DNA of 64,000 nt from positions 158,137,532 to 158,201,531 of the forward strand of contig CM066041.1 in assembly GCA_033557465.1 (NCBI GenBank), read 5' to 3'. The stretch is from Ichthyophis bannanicus. Lineage: Eukaryota; Chordata; Amphibia; Gymnophiona; Ichthyophiidae. Position numbers and translations under genes: made by a program. Below, piece by piece: positions 22,201 to 34,109 of this stretch (within the stretch, counting starts at the first letter, position 1; every line of letters begins with the position of its first letter). The notes beneath the pieces are model-generated. The model did not search any database and had not been told where the DNA came from. It saw nothing but the letters and a program-made list of their open reading frames with translations.

Positions 22201-23140
22201 GCGGTAGTCGGATGGACAGTGGGCAAGTTGTCTAAATCTGAAAGAGGTTTCACTGAACAGCTTGTCTGAATTGAGTATCAGCTCTGGAGTCTTTATCCAG
22301 GCAATAGTGTGCTGCAAAGGTATGAAGAGAAGACCAAGTTGCCACCTGTCAGATCTCTGAGATAAGGACAGAGTGGAGATTAGCCACTGTAATTGCCATA
22401 GCTCTGACATTATGGGTTGTGACCCAGTGTGGTAGGGGCAGCCCAGCTTGCGAATAAGCAAAGGATATGCAATCTGCTAACCAGTTAGAGAGTGTTCTCT
22501 TGAATACTGGTGACCCCAAATGACTTTGGTCAAAGGGGACGAACAACTAAGAGGACTGGCAATGGTCCTTAGTGCAGTCTAGATAGAATGCTAAGACTCT
22601 CTTGCAATAAAGACTATAAAGTTTAGCCTCAGCAGGAGAGGCATGGGGGTCTTGGAAATAAAGTCGGTAGCGAGACCGAATGGTTCAAGTGGAAGGAGGA
22701 GATGACCTTCGGTAAGAACTTTGGATGTGTGCGATGGACCACCTTGTTGTGATGAAAAGTAGTATACAGCGCATAGTCTACTAAAGCCAGCAGTTCATTG
22801 ACTCTGCGAGTTGATGTGACTGCTATGAGGAAGAGAATTTTCCATTTGACAAACTTTAGTGGAACTGAACCCATTGATTCAAAGAGACTGCGCATGAGTT
22901 GCGCAAGAACATTTAGATCCCACGGAGTCGGAGGTGGACGGAAGGGCAGTTTGGTCAGGAGAAGGCCTCTCATGAGCCTGGCCATTAAACGGTGCACCGA
23001 GATTGGGCGGCTCCCTAGAGTACAGTGCGAGGCCGCAATGGCGGATAAATGTACTCACTGAAGTGGTCTTGAGACCAGAAGATGATAAATGTAGCAGATA
23101 CTGCAGCAAGTCCGACCAGGATATGTGAAGGGATCTAGTG
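22201..23140 (-). pseudogene. DIRS-D tyrosine recombinase, broken
   Basis: Reading from high to low coordinates: an N-terminal SAM-like part with MLQYLLHLSSSGLKTTSVST (about 23109), then FLIAVTSTRRVNELLALVDY (about 22830), which matches the arm carrying catalytic Arg I, then HRTHPKFLPKVISSFHLN. A separate frame (22546-22349) has LSNWLADCISFAYSQAGLPL and HNVRAMAIT, the HxxR box. The catalytic Tyr box is not readable before the hAT insertion at 22200. Three frames are required, so it is inactive. Confidence 0.82.
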
Positions 23141-23248
23141 TTTTAAGAGAACACCAGATGGAAAATCTGCGCCATTTAAAGATGTATGAGCACCTGGTTG
23201 AATCCTTTCTTGATGATAAAAGGACATGCAACAAATCCTCTTGAAGAT

Positions 23249-24139
23249 TTAAGTCTGAGAGGACAAAACCCTTAGCCTCCAGGCCATCAAGCGGAGTGGC
23301 TTGAGACTGGGGTGAGAAGGGTCCCCTGAACCTGGGAGAGTAGGGCTGGTGAATAACCAAGCCGGAGGGGAGGTGCTTGAGCAAGTTGAAGGAGGACAGG
23401 AAACCACGGTTGTCTGGGCCAATAAGGGGCAATGAGAATCATTTGTCCCCGGTCGACCTGCAACTTGAAAAATGTTTTCACTATGAGCGGAAGTGGAGGG
23501 AAAGCATAAAGAAGTTCTTGACCCCAATAGATGAAGAAGGCATCAAATGGTTCCCTGTGGGGAGAAGGAATCCTTGAACAAAACCGAGGCAGTTGAGCAC
23601 TGAGGGGAGTCGCAAAAAGGTTGATCAGTGGCGTTCCCACATAGTTGGGTCACTTGAGTATCCAGCATCCTCTTGTGTGGATGGAAGATCCTGCTTAGCC
23701 TGTCGGCTAATTGATTCTGATCTTCCAGAAGGCAGACTGCATGGAGGTGAATACGTTGAGAAATTGTCCAGTTCCAAAGATGAATGGCCTCCCTGCATAG
23801 GGGTAGAGAGCCTGACCCTCCTGCCTGTTTATGTAAAACATCGCTACCTGGTTGTCGGTCTGCACAAAAAGGGACTGTCCCCCGAGTTGGGGAGAGAAGA
23901 TTTTGACAGCATTGAATACCGCTCTGAGTTCCAAAAGATTGATCTGTATGAGCGTTTCCTGAGCAGACCAAGACCTTGTGTTGTGAAACCCTGGAGATGG
24001 GCTCTCCAGCCTAGTTTTGACGAATCAGTCTTTAGGATAGACTGAGGTGCAGACTTCTGAAAAGGTGACCCTTCAACTAGATTCTGTGGTGTGCAGCACC
24101 ACTAAAGGCCTGCCCTCATCTGCGGCGTGATGTTGACAA
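23249..24139 (-). pseudogene. DIRS-D RNase H and linker region
   Basis: RNase H signals on the minus strand at 23934-23707: MELRAVFNAVKIFSPQLGGQ then LFVQTDNQVAMFYINRQEGQ, homologous to the LLELRAF and MDNQVTMFYMNKQGG blocks of DIRS-F. The linker follows (23640-23287) with INLFATPLSAQLPRFCSRIP and ELLYAFPPLPLIVKTFFKLQ. The frame is broken between them. Sequence is truncated at 24140 by the CR1, and the RT that should lie upstream is not present on the other side. Confidence 0.8.
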
Positions 24140-24664
24140 AGTATACATCCGAGGGTGTTGAAAGAATAGAAATATGAGACTGCAGCCCTACTATTAATAA
24201 TTTGAGAACTACCATTAAAAGCATCTGTATTAACTGAAGATTGGAGGAAGGCCAATGTTACGTCAATTTTTTAAAAGGATTCCAGCGGTGATCCGGGAAA
24301 CTACAGACCAGTGAGCCCTCACCACAGTACTGGGAAAAATGGAAGAAACCACTGTAAAGAATAAAATTACTGAACATGTAGATAGTCATGGCTTAATGGG
24401 GAGACAACCAACATGGCTTTAGACAAGGAAGATCTTGTCTTACTAATTTGTTATGTTTTTTTGAAGGTGTGAATAAACAGGTAGGCAAAGGTGAGTCGGT
24501 TGATATAGTGCAGCGGTTCTCAACCATGGGGGTCGCCACAGGATTTAGCGGGGGTCACCTCACTCTGCCGTTAAAAAAAAAAAAAAAAAAGCGCACACAA
24601 GTTGCTGCCGCTGCCAAGTCCGCTTCTCGGCAGCAGCAAACTCACCGCTTCCCTTCTAATGCAG

Positions 24665-24895
24665 CCGTGGCTCCCTGTCTCTTAGGGAACCGCGGCTGTG
24701 CCTGCGAAACCGTTCCGGAGCAGTCCAATCTCTCGATGGGCTCCGTGCAGCATTGTCCCGCCTCCAAAGAAAGTTGTTTACCACTTCCTTTGGAGGCGGG
24801 ACAATGCTGCACGGAGCCTGTAGAGAGACGGGAAGGCTCCGCAACGGTTTCACAGGCACATCCGCGGTTCCCTAAGAGACAGGGAACCGCGGCTG
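24665..24895. repeat. 230-base palindrome in the hAT element
   Basis: Two arms of about 110 bases around a centre near 24778. Shared blocks in mirror order: CCCTGTCTCTTAGGGAACCG, GAAACCGTT, GGCTCCGTGCAGCATTGTCC and CGCCTCCAAAG. Identity is high but not perfect. Confidence 0.9.
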
Positions 24896-24959
24896 CAGAA
24901 GAACAGGGCAGTAGCAGGCAGACAGGGAGAGGGGAAGAGGGGGCAGGGAACCTGCAACA

Positions 24960-26080
24960 GGGTTGACATGAGGGAAGGAGGAAGGGAGGGCTGACATGGA
25001 CAGAGGGGGGGCTAACATGGAGGGAGGGAGGGAGGGGAAGGGGGGCTGACATGGATGGATGGAGGGGGCTGACATGGATGGATGGAGGGGGCTGACATGG
25101 ACAGGGGGGCTGACATGGAGGGAGGGAGGGGGGCTGACATGGACAGGGGGGCTGACATGGAGGGAGGGAGGGGGGCTGACATTGATGGATGGATGGAGGG
25201 AGGGAGGGCTGACATGGACAGAGGGAGGGCTGACATGGAGGGATGGATGGAGGGAGGGAGGGAGGGGGGCTGACATGAACAAAGGGAAGAGACGGGGGGA
25301 CATACTGGACAGACGGGGGGATAAATGCTGGACAGAGGGGAGAGAGTGCGGGTTTGGATTATAATGGGCAGATGGGGGGGGCTAGGACTGGTAATGGGTT
25401 GATTAGGGAAGGCTAGGACTGGGAATGGACTGATCAAGGGGGGGGGTTGGGACTGGTAATGTGCTGATAGGGGGGTAGGACTGGTAATGGACTGATGGGG
25501 GGCTAGCATTCGAAATGAGCTGATCGGGGAGGTTAGGACTGGTAATGGGCTGATTAGGGGAGCCTAGCACTGGTAATGGGCTGATTAGGGGAGCCTAGCA
25601 CTGGTAATGGGGTTGAGGAGGGACTAGCACTGGAAATGAGCTGATTAGGGGAGGCTAGGACTAGTAATGAGCTGATGGGAAGGGGGTAGGACTGGTATTG
25701 GGCTAATTAGGAGAGGCTAGCACTAGTAATGGGGTTGAGGGGGGACTAGCACTGGAAGCAAGCTGATTGGGGGGCTTCGACTGGGAATGGGCTGATTGTG
25801 GGGAGGGGAGGATAGAGCTGCTGGCCCTGGAAGAAAACTGGGGGCTAAGGCTACAAAAGGGCTGATACAAGGGGATGGGAGAATGGAACTGGAAGGGAGT
25901 GGATCTGAGAGGGGCTGCCATGGTATTTGTACTAGAAGGGACTGGTCAGTGGAGAAGGAGGGGGACTGGAAGGGAATGGACACCAGTGGCAGTCATGGGA
26001 ATGCAAGTTGACAATGGAAGGTACTGAGAGTGAGGACTGGAAAGGAGCTGATACTGGGGAGGGTTACTGGGACTGGAAAT
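24960..26080. repeat. expanded minisatellite (two unit types)
   Basis: 24960-25290: repeats of GGGCTGACATGGA with interspersed GGGA/GGAT runs. 25367-25800: about 14 tandem copies of a 27-32-base unit built on 'ctaggactggtaatgggctgatta', continuing in weaker form to about 26080. G-rich strand throughout. Confidence 0.9.
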
Positions 26081-27448
26081 AGGCTGATGGAAAGAAGTGA
26101 AGAAAACAAAAGAAGAGATACAAAATGGCAGATGGACCATAGACCACAGAAAGAGAGCTAAGAGAAGACAGGAAAGCAGAAGCCTCAGATCGGGACCAGC
26201 ATGATCAGAGAATAAACTGGTCAGACAACAAAGGTAGAAAAAATAATTTTATTTCATATTAGTGATTTGACTACAAAATCATCATAATTTTGAAATCAAA
26301 TATTGTTACTTGTTATTGTGATTAATTATTGTGGTTTAAATAAGTAAATTCTATAAATAAAAACATATTGCAAAAGCCTACAATATATTAATTCAACAAA
26401 TGATTACAGCGACAATGCATTCATTAACGGTAAAGAAAGAGACGCATTTGATTTTATCATTGGGGGTCACCACAAGTTGACCAATGGTAAAAGGGGTCAT
26501 GGTACAAAAAAGGTTGAGAACCACTGATATAGTGTATCTGAATTTTCTGAAAGCCTTTGACAAGGTCCCTCATAAGAGACTTTTGGCAAAATTAAAGAGT
26601 CATGGGATAGGAGGCACTGTACTTTTGTGGATCAGGAGCTGGTTAAAAGATAGAAAGTGGAGGGTAGTGCTAAATGGCCAATTTTCCCAATGGAGAATGG
26701 TGAATAGTGGAGTACCCCAGGGATCTGTGATGGGTCCGCTGCTTTAACATATTCATAAATGCTATTCAAAGTTGTTAAAACTCATGAGGACCTTGATAAA
26801 TTGGAAGATGGGCATCCAAATGACAGATGAACATTTTTTTTCCATTTTAGTTTTTATTAAGGAATCCAGCACAGCTGTATACAACAAGCAATACATCCAC
26901 CATCTGTGAACTCCTCAAAAGTTTTCTTATATATTTCCTCCCCGCCCCTCTCCCCAAACATATATCTACAATTCAAATGGGTGCGACATCTCCCTTTCCT
27001 ATCCTCCGTCATGTCCCCATTAAGTTCCTCCATTCTGATGCACTAAGTCCCCTACCCGGCCCCATTTCACAATTGCCCAACAGTTACATAAGTAAACCAA
27101 ACCAAACCGATTACAGAAGGAAAGCATCACACATATAGCCACTCCCTTCCTTGCACTCCACCCTGTACCCACCCCCAGAGGCCCCGTAATTACTGTATCG
27201 CTCCTACTGAATACTCCCACTCACCCCGCACCATTACCTCTAATGGATCCAGTTCTCTCCTCCTCCGCTGGTGTCTTCCACTTAAGATACGGGCCCCATG
27301 TACTCTGAAAGCTCAATAAGCTCTTTTGTTGTAAAGCTGTGAGACGATACATTAAACAAAGATGCTCAACTCTCCCCTGCACCTCCTCCAGTGTAGGTAT
27401 GCAGGAAGATCTCCACCTACGCGCTATCAATTGCCTAGTCATCGTACA

Positions 27449-27499
27449 TGTAAACTGATGCAGAATAGCGCGGTATATAAGAGAATATAAATAAATAAA
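27449..27499 (+). mobile_element. 3' tail of a CORE-SINE inserted in L1-1
   Basis: 'gtaaactgatgcagaatagcgcggtatataagagaa' with TAAATA repeats, matching the tail of the SINE copy at 42682-42956. It interrupts L1 sequence that is continuous in L1-2 (around 61690-61710). A very short 5'-truncated copy. Confidence 0.75.
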
Positions 27500-27660
27500 C
27501 AAACATACTACCCCACACCAGCCCTTCCCTTCTTTTTTCATCCCCAACTCCGCTACATTAAGCAATGCTAAGCAGGGCCCCAAATGGGCCCCTTCTCCAC
27601 ACACCATTTTTAACCATTCCCCCACTCCTTGCCATAAGGCATAGGGCCTACTGTACATAG

Positions 27661-27797
27661 TTCGATGATGTTTTATGTAAGAAGAACAGGCTTTATATTC
27701 ACTCCTGCTTCTTTACTTTGTTTATTGTAAACCGCACCTGATCCATGGGAAAGTGCGGTATAAGTGTTTTATTAAATAAATAAATAAAATAAAATAA
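27661..27797 (+). mobile_element. 3' tail of an L2-like element or SINE in L1-1
   Basis: Ends in 'gtaaaccgcacctgat...gtgcggtataagtg' followed by TAAA repeats, an L2-type 3' terminus. Comparison with L1-2 near 61850 shows it is an insertion after 'agggcc'. Confidence 0.7.
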
Positions 27798-30700
27798 GGG
27801 TCCCAATAAGAGGCACTCCCACCAGATGTGTAGGAAGGATCCCACCCCACCACAGCCCCTCCAACACTCTGCCGTCCCACCCTGCTATTTCTGAAATCTC
27901 TGTGGCGTCAGGTACCACCAGTACAACATTTTATAGTTATGTTCCAACATATTGCTAGATATCACCCCTTTAAATAACCCTTTACAAACTCTTTCCCAGT
28001 GGGCTTCATCCCAATTTTTATGGAGATCTGCCTCCCACGCTCTGCGATGTGCCTACCCATCATCCCTCTCCAACTCCATTGCCCTATATAATCAGCAAAT
28101 GAGACCCTTGACCTCTCTCCTCTCAAAGAGCCCATCAATCTCTGCTCCATGGGGTCCACTGCCCCATTGTGCTACCCTCTTACAGTAATGCAGGGCCTGG
28201 GTATAGCGAAAACAATCGATATCTGGTAGCTGGAGCTCCGCAAATTGCACCCACTCACCCCTCACTTTAAATTGCCCCACTACCCGCAGCCCCAACTCCA
28301 CCCACCTCCTGAACCCTGGATCCATCAGACTGGGCTGGAACTCTGGATTCCCCACCAACAGTATAAATTTAGATCCCCCAGATGCCCCATACCATTCCCC
28401 TTGCCATTTCCGCCATACCAGCAGAGTCAGCACTACATAGGGGTTCCCCTGCCGACCTCGAAGGGCCTCCCCCCCTCGAATCCATGTCTGTCCTTCCAAA
28501 TCCCTCTCACCTTCCCTCCCCGCTCTTTCTATTTGCACCCATTCGGCTGAGCCCCTCATATCCCATTCAAACACCGCCCGCACCCTCGCAGCCTCATAGT
28601 ACCTAGACAACATCGGAACTCCCATACCCCCAATGTGCTTACTTGCACACAGGATTTTCTTCCCTACTTGTGGCCTTCGACCCTTCCAGATGTATTTCAT
28701 CACCCTATCTTGCAACTTCTTCAAGAACACCCCCCCGGCACTTCCACCGGTAAGTTCATAAACAAATATAGTAACCTCGGGAGAAATATCATCTTGACCA
28801 AATTTCGACTACCCAGCCAAGACACCTCATATCTGTCCCAATCTTCCAATTCCATAAACATTTTATTCCTAGCGGCTATATAATTCGCCTGAAACAGCCT
28901 ATCCCTCTTTGCTGTGATCTGTACTCCAAGGTAACGAATACCCTTCTCTGCCCATCTGAAGGGAAATTTTTGCTGCAGCTGGATCTCGTCCTCTTTTTTT
29001 ATGGTCAAGTTTAATATTTCTGACTTAGTGGCATTCATACGGAAGCCCGACACTTCACCATACTCAGTTAGTTCCTCTTGAATAGCCCCCAGATATCACT
29101 GCAAATCTGAGAGGAAGAATAACACATCATCCGCGAATAGCGAGATCTTATGTGGAATCTGACCCCCCATCACACCCACTACATCTCCCCGGTCCCGAAT
29201 CCTTTGCGCCATGGATTCCATTGACAAAATAAACAACAGAGGTGACAGTGGGCACCCCTGTCGCGTGCCCCTAAACAATTCAAACCCCCGTGATATAAAT
29301 CCATTTATTTTTAAACAAGCCATTGGCCTTTGATATATGCTCCGGACCCAATTCAAGAAATGTCCCTTTATTCCCACTTTTTCCAACACTGCAAAAAGAA
29401 AACCCCAATTCACCCTGTCAAAGGCTTTTTCTGCATCTACCACTAATAGTGCAATCTCCTTCCCCCTCTCCTCCCCTCCCCAGATTACATTTAAGGCCCT
29501 CCGTATGTTATCTGACATGTATCGGCCCTGAACAAACCCCGACTGATTTGGGTGAACTAATTTCCCCAGATGCCGTCCCAACCGATTTGCCATAATTCTA
29601 GTGAAAATTTTGAAATCCCCCCCTAGCAATGAAATAGGCCTATACGAACCACACTCTGCTGGGTCTTTCCCCTCTTTATGCAATATACTTATGCCCGCCA
29701 TCCGCATTGATGGCGGCATCTCTCCCACACTGCTAAAAGAGTTATACAATCGCGCCAGCGGCCCCACTAAAACTCCAGAGAAAACCTTATAAAATTGATT
29801 CGTAAATCCATCTAAACCCGGGGCTTTATGCTTGTGCAGCCCTTTAATCACTGCCAGAATCTCCTGCTCTCTAATTGGCTCTGACAGCTCCTCTACCTCG
29901 TCCTCTGTGAGTTTAGGGAGCCTGGCCTTCTCCAGGTATGCCTGTACTTTACTCACCTCCACTTGCTGCTCCGGAGTATATAGTTGTTGATAGAATTGAA
30001 TAAAGCTTTCCTCAATATCGTTCCCTGCCCACAACTCCTCCCCCTTTGCACCCCTAATGCGAACTATTATGTTCCTAGACCTCAGTTTATGAACCTTCCG
30101 TGCTAACATCCTCCCAGTCTTATTACTGAATTCAAAATTCCTCTGTTTCAACATATTTAGTTTATACTAAATATCTTGAATGTGCAATTCACTTAGGTCC
30201 CCCTAAGTCTCCCTAGCTCCTGTTTTAGTTTAGTATCTCATGGTTTGTTTTTTTTTAATTGATCCTCCACCTCCCCAATCCTTTTTAGCAGTAACTCCTG
30301 CTTCCACAACTTCATCCGTTTCCGGTGCACTCCCACTGCAATCAGCTTACCCCCTTCCTACCGCCTTTAAACAGTCCCAAACCATTCCCGGGGAACACAC
30401 CCCCGTGTCATTTAGCATTATATATTCCTTCATGTCCCCTGTTATCTGTCACACCACTTCCTTATCTTCCAAAAGGGTTTAATTTAATTTCCACCACCCT
30501 CTATTGGATCCTACTCCCCCAAGTTGGATATCACATATCACAGGGGCATAGGTCTGACCATGTGCGCTCTCTGATTTCACATTTCTTAACCACAGATACC
30601 AGGGACCGATCCACAAACAACATATCAATAAGAGAGTACACCTCATACACCGCAGAAAAGGAGTAATCCCTTTGCCCTCTGTTTATTTCCCTCCATATGT

Positions 30701-31602
30701 CCACCAACCCCAATCCCATAATCAGGCTCTTCAAACATTTCCTATTTTGCTTTGATGTAGACGACACCCCTTTAGAGGTGTCCATTCTAGGATCCAATGG
30801 CACATTGAAGTCTCCTCCCATAATTACACATCCCTCTATCACCCTAATCAACTTACTTTGGAGTTCCTTAAAAAACTGAGCCTGTTTAGCATTCGGGGCA
30901 TAAACACAGACCAAAGTATACGTTTTCTGGTCCCACTTTAATTTCACGATCACATACCTCCCCAATCTATCCTGAATTACTTCCCCTACTTGCCCCGTAA
31001 CCCATGCCGAAAATAATATGCCCACCCCACCTTTCTTTTTCTCTATCTTATTTGACGTAAAGAATTTCTGGGGGTATCGGGGGTGGTTCACTCGATGCTC
31101 ATCTTTAGTCACGAGGTTTGTCTCTTGTAGAAAAACAATGTCCCCCTGTAATCGTATACATTCTTTTGTAAGAAACTGTCTCTTTGCAAAGGAATTCAGG
31201 CCTCTAACATTCATAGTCATTATATTTATTTCTGGCATTGTATCTTTACACCTCCCCCCCTACTTTGCACACCCCTAGCCATTTGATACCCCTCCCCACC
31301 TTTCCTCTCCCCCCTCCCCCTTCTCTGTTCCATAGACCCCTCCCCTTCCCCCTCCCTTTGTCTCCACCGATCCCAGCTTGGACCCCTCTGGGTGACTTCC
31401 GACTACCCCCCACCCGTTCCTTCCTCCCGGAAGCCCCCACCCACTGACTACCGGGCCTCCACTGCTATTCTCCACCCCTACTAACCAATACGCCCTAGCA
31501 ACCTCCCCATAAGCCAACAAAGTTTTCCATGCCCACCAGACTGCCCCCATTTACCCACCAGAGCAGACATATCACGATATACATCCAAACCATATCAAAT
31601 GT

Positions 31603-32621
31603 TCATTTCTGCACTCTTTGGCATCTCAAATTATTTTCCCCTCCAGGCACTCTGCTCCACTGGTGCTGCGGCTCTCTCTCTTGGCCACCCTTCTTCCGCT
31701 GATCCAGATTATTCCCCTCCCTCATAGGGATCTCAGTCCAGCCTGCTTGTTTCATGCCTCGTATCGCTGCAGCCACCGAGTGAGCCGTCGTCGTTTTCGC
31801 ATTGATAATGAATTGTATGCACACTAGAAACAGCCATCTGTACCGCACATTCTCCTCTCGAAGTCTCCTGGTCACCGCTTGATAGACTCTGCGTTTTTTG
31901 ATAGTAAGGCTAGATATATCAGCAAAAACGTCCACCTCCGCGCGCCTTGCCACTTGATCTTGCCCAACTTTCTGGAGGCCTTCATCACCAGCTCCTTAGA
32001 TCTGTATTCATGCAAGCAGACTACCACATCTCGCACTTTGTTCTCTCTTCTCGGCCCCAGTGCTCTATGTGCTCTGTCCACCCTGAGGCATAATCCCTCC
32101 ACCTCCATATCTGCAGCTTTAAGAGCAACCCCACAGAATTCCTCTGCCATGGTCACATAATTCAGCGCTCCTTCACTTTCAGGCAGACCCCTGATCCAAA
32201 TATTCGATCTCTGGGACCTGTTTTCAAGATCCTCAAGTTTTTGCCATAACTCCTCCTGTGCCTCATTCACAGGGTCCACTCGGGTCTCAATTGGGGCCCG
32301 CCTGCTCTCTTTTTCCTCCATTCTATTTTCCACCTCATCCAATCGAATGCCCAGAGATGCCATATCCAGCTTAATCTCCTAAAGCCAACCATGGACCTCT
32401 TTCTTCAGCGCCCCCAGCTCCTGTTTCGTAGACTCAAACCATTCCTTTAGATCTTCTCTTAGAGCTTGAATGTCGTTTGACATGCCCTCCGTGGCTCCAG
32501 CCTCGGTGGAGTTTCGCAGTTCCTCACTGGCCGCCGCCATCTTTGCCACTTGGCTCTTCACCCCCGCCGGGCTCTTGAATGAAAAAGCCTTCAAGTCCAC
32601 AGCGGCTTTACGTGCCGCCAT
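31603..32621 (-). pseudogene. L1-1 ORF1 protein
   Basis: Order on the minus strand: an N-terminal region (MAARKAAVDLKAFSFKSPAG), a heptad-rich coiled coil (QALREDLKEWFESTKQELGA through LWQKLEDLENRSQR), the RRM entry SNIWIRGLPE, the RNP-like stretch RENKVRDVVVCLHEY, and a C-terminal domain in another frame (RVYQAVTRRLREENVRYRW). This is standard L1 ORF1p layout (trimeric RNA-binding chaperone). Lesions: one in-frame TAG at about 32379 and one frameshift near 31940. The initiator Met at 32621 is well placed after the GC-rich leader. Confidence 0.88.
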
Positions 32622-32639
32622 CCGCAGCTTTCTGCTACC

Positions 32640-33251
32640 CCACTTATATCCTCACGGAGCCTGAACAGGGGGAACCTCCCTCACTGCTCTTCCATCCTAG
32701 AGAGGCTCACACAATCCGTCCCCAGGTCTCTTTATCTCACTCAGCCCACCCAGCATCAACAGCCGGGGGGGGGCGCCAGCAGCTGTTTTTAATAAGGCCC
32801 TACTGTTCACTCCATAGATCCCAGGCTCCTTACTTCCAAAACGCTGCTGTGCATGCTCACCAGGATGCCCTGGCCGCCGCTCTGCTCACCACGTGCTTTC
32901 CCTGCCTGCCGGGTTCTTCACCCGCCGCTCCGTTGCGGCCTCTCCCGGGTCTCCTGGCTTCGGCCGCAGGCCCGACTGCTACTGACACCTCTCACTCCAC
33001 CGCGTTCCCTGCACCGCACACCGTCTTCCGGAGCCTGCACCACCCCAGCGCTAGTTTTTCCACCACTGCTCTGTGTGGGATCGCCAATCTGCTTTCCCTT
33101 CCGTTGTCGATGGGGGATCTCTGGCACACTTTTCCCATATTCTTACTCCTCAGCTCAACATTTTTGTGGGTTTATTCTGCTGATTAGGTGGGGTTAATGG
33201 CAGAGCTCTTTCAGCGCGCTGCCATTCCGTCCACCGACGTCACCGGAAGTG
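32640..33251 (-). promoter_or_regulatory. GC-rich 5' UTR/promoter of L1-1
   Basis: Non-coding leader upstream of ORF1 with higher GC than its surroundings. It starts at the L1 5' edge with CCGGTGACGTCGG, a CRE-like site. Promoter function is inference from its position in the element. Confidence 0.5.
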
Positions 33252-34109
33252 TGGCAGATGAAATTTAATGTGGGCAAGTGCAAAATTATGCATCTAGGAA
33301 AGAACAACCCAAACTATGGTTACATGATGCAAGGTTCCACACATTAGGAACCACCACCACCTAGGAAAAAGATTTAGGTATCATCGTGGGTAACATGTTG
33401 AAACTCTCCGCCCAGTGTGCAAAAGTGGCCAAGAGAGCAAATAGAATGCTAGGTATCATAAGGGAAGGAATGGAGAATAAAAACACAGGATATTATAATG
33501 CCTCTGTATTGTTCCATGGTACGACCGCACCTTAAATATTGTGTGCAATTCTGGTCGCCGTATCTTAAAAAGGATATAGCATTATTAAAAAAAGGACAGA
33601 GAAGAGCCACCAAAATGGTAAAGGAAATGGAAAGACACCCCTATGAAGAGAGGCTAAAAAATTAGGGCTCTTCAACCTGGAAAAGAGACGACTGAGAGGA
33701 GATATGATAGAGGTCTATAAATTAATGAACTGAGTGGAACAGGTTAACGTAGATCAATTGTTTACACCATCAAAATTTAGAAAGACTAAAGGACATGCAA
33801 TGAAAATATTTTTTAACTCAACATGTAATCAAACTCTGGAATTCGTTACCGGAGGATGTAGTAAAAGCTGATAGTGTAGCCGGGTTAAAAAACGGTTTGG
33901 GCAAGTTCCTGGAATAAAGGTTCATAAACCATTATTAAAGGGGACCCAGGATATCCACTGCTTGTCCCAATACAAGCACTGTGGAATCTGTGTCTTTTGG
34001 GGAAACTGCTAGGTGCTTATGACCTAGATTGGCCACTGTTGAAAACAGGATACTGTGCCTGACAGACCTTGGTCTGATCCAGTATGGCATATCTTATGTT
34101 CTTATGTTC

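Larger units (their letters stand above)
24511..26526. mobile_element. hAT-Charlie-like non-autonomous transposon with internal minisatellite
   Basis: Ends are CAGCGGTTCTCAACC (left) and, reverse-complemented, CAGTGGTTCTCAACC (right), followed by GGGTCGC/GGGTCACC-type sequence, the classic Charlie/MER5-like terminus. A perfect 8-base target duplication ATATAGTG lies at 24503-24510 and 26527-26534, inside the CR1-3 RT. Inside are a large palindrome (about 24665-24895), an expanded minisatellite (about 24960-26080), and a plain AT-rich right part. No transposase is encoded. A long antisense frame over the minisatellite is repeat-driven and not a gene. Confidence 0.95.
27221..31238 (-). pseudogene. 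L1-1 ORF2, endonuclease-reverse transcriptase
   Basis: APE endonuclease (31238-30531): NIMTMNVRGLNS, FLQETN, VYAPN, IMGGDFNVPLDP and a YSFS..YSLIDMLFV box. RT (30154-29096): [58 protein letters not shown] and active site ISLFADDVLFF. Beyond that, SGFRMNATKSEILNLTI (29053) and the C-terminal region to about 27221, with YLCLMYRLTALQQKSLL-type sequence. Frame breaks near 30500, 29090 and 28730, plus two insertions below 27800. Active-site residues are intact. Confidence 0.9.
26832..33251 (-). mobile_element. L1-1, near full-length L1-clade LINE
   Basis: Minus-strand L1 inserted in CR1-3. It is flanked by an 11-base duplication with one mismatch: TGACAGATGAA at 26821-26831 and TGGCAGATGAA at 33252-33262. 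From the 5' side (right): a GC-rich leader (32640-33251) with a TGACGTCGG-like CRE site near its start, ORF1 (about 31600-32621), ORF2 endonuclease (30531-31238), RT (28720-30154) and a C-terminal region. The 3' end has a short A run after ATGG. Two small SINE/LINE tails are inserted at 27449 and 27661. Confidence 0.92.
24140..34109 (+). mobile_element. CR1-3, CR1 LINE split by two insertions
   Basis: Plus-strand CR1 of the CR1-2 subfamily in three pieces: 24140-24510 (RT entry region, with PEDWRKANV-like and QHGF-like codons), 26527-26831 (YLNFLKAFDKVPHKRLLAKL, SGVPQGSVMGPLL) and 33252-34109 (thumb, C-terminal domain and 3' UTR, ending in TTATGTTCTTATGTTC). The pieces join at the hAT element (24511-26526) and the L1 (26832-33251). 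5'-truncated, with several frame breaks. It sits in DIRS-D. Confidence 0.92.

Noticed and set aside
24960..26080. Regular short repeats that could look like a CRISPR-type or coding repeat array (antisense frame rich in Pro/Ser/His)
   Set aside because: Units vary in length and sequence, there are no unique spacers, and the array sits inside a eukaryotic hAT transposon. The long frame is a by-product of G-rich repeats.
31246..31550. Gly-rich minus-strand frames and Pro-rich plus-strand frames
   Set aside because: Low-complexity C-rich spacer between L1-1 ORF1 and ORF2; no start context or motif.
32579..33187. 202-codon plus-strand ORF
   Set aside because: Lies over the GC-rich 5' leader of L1-1 on the opposite strand; composition-driven and without motifs.
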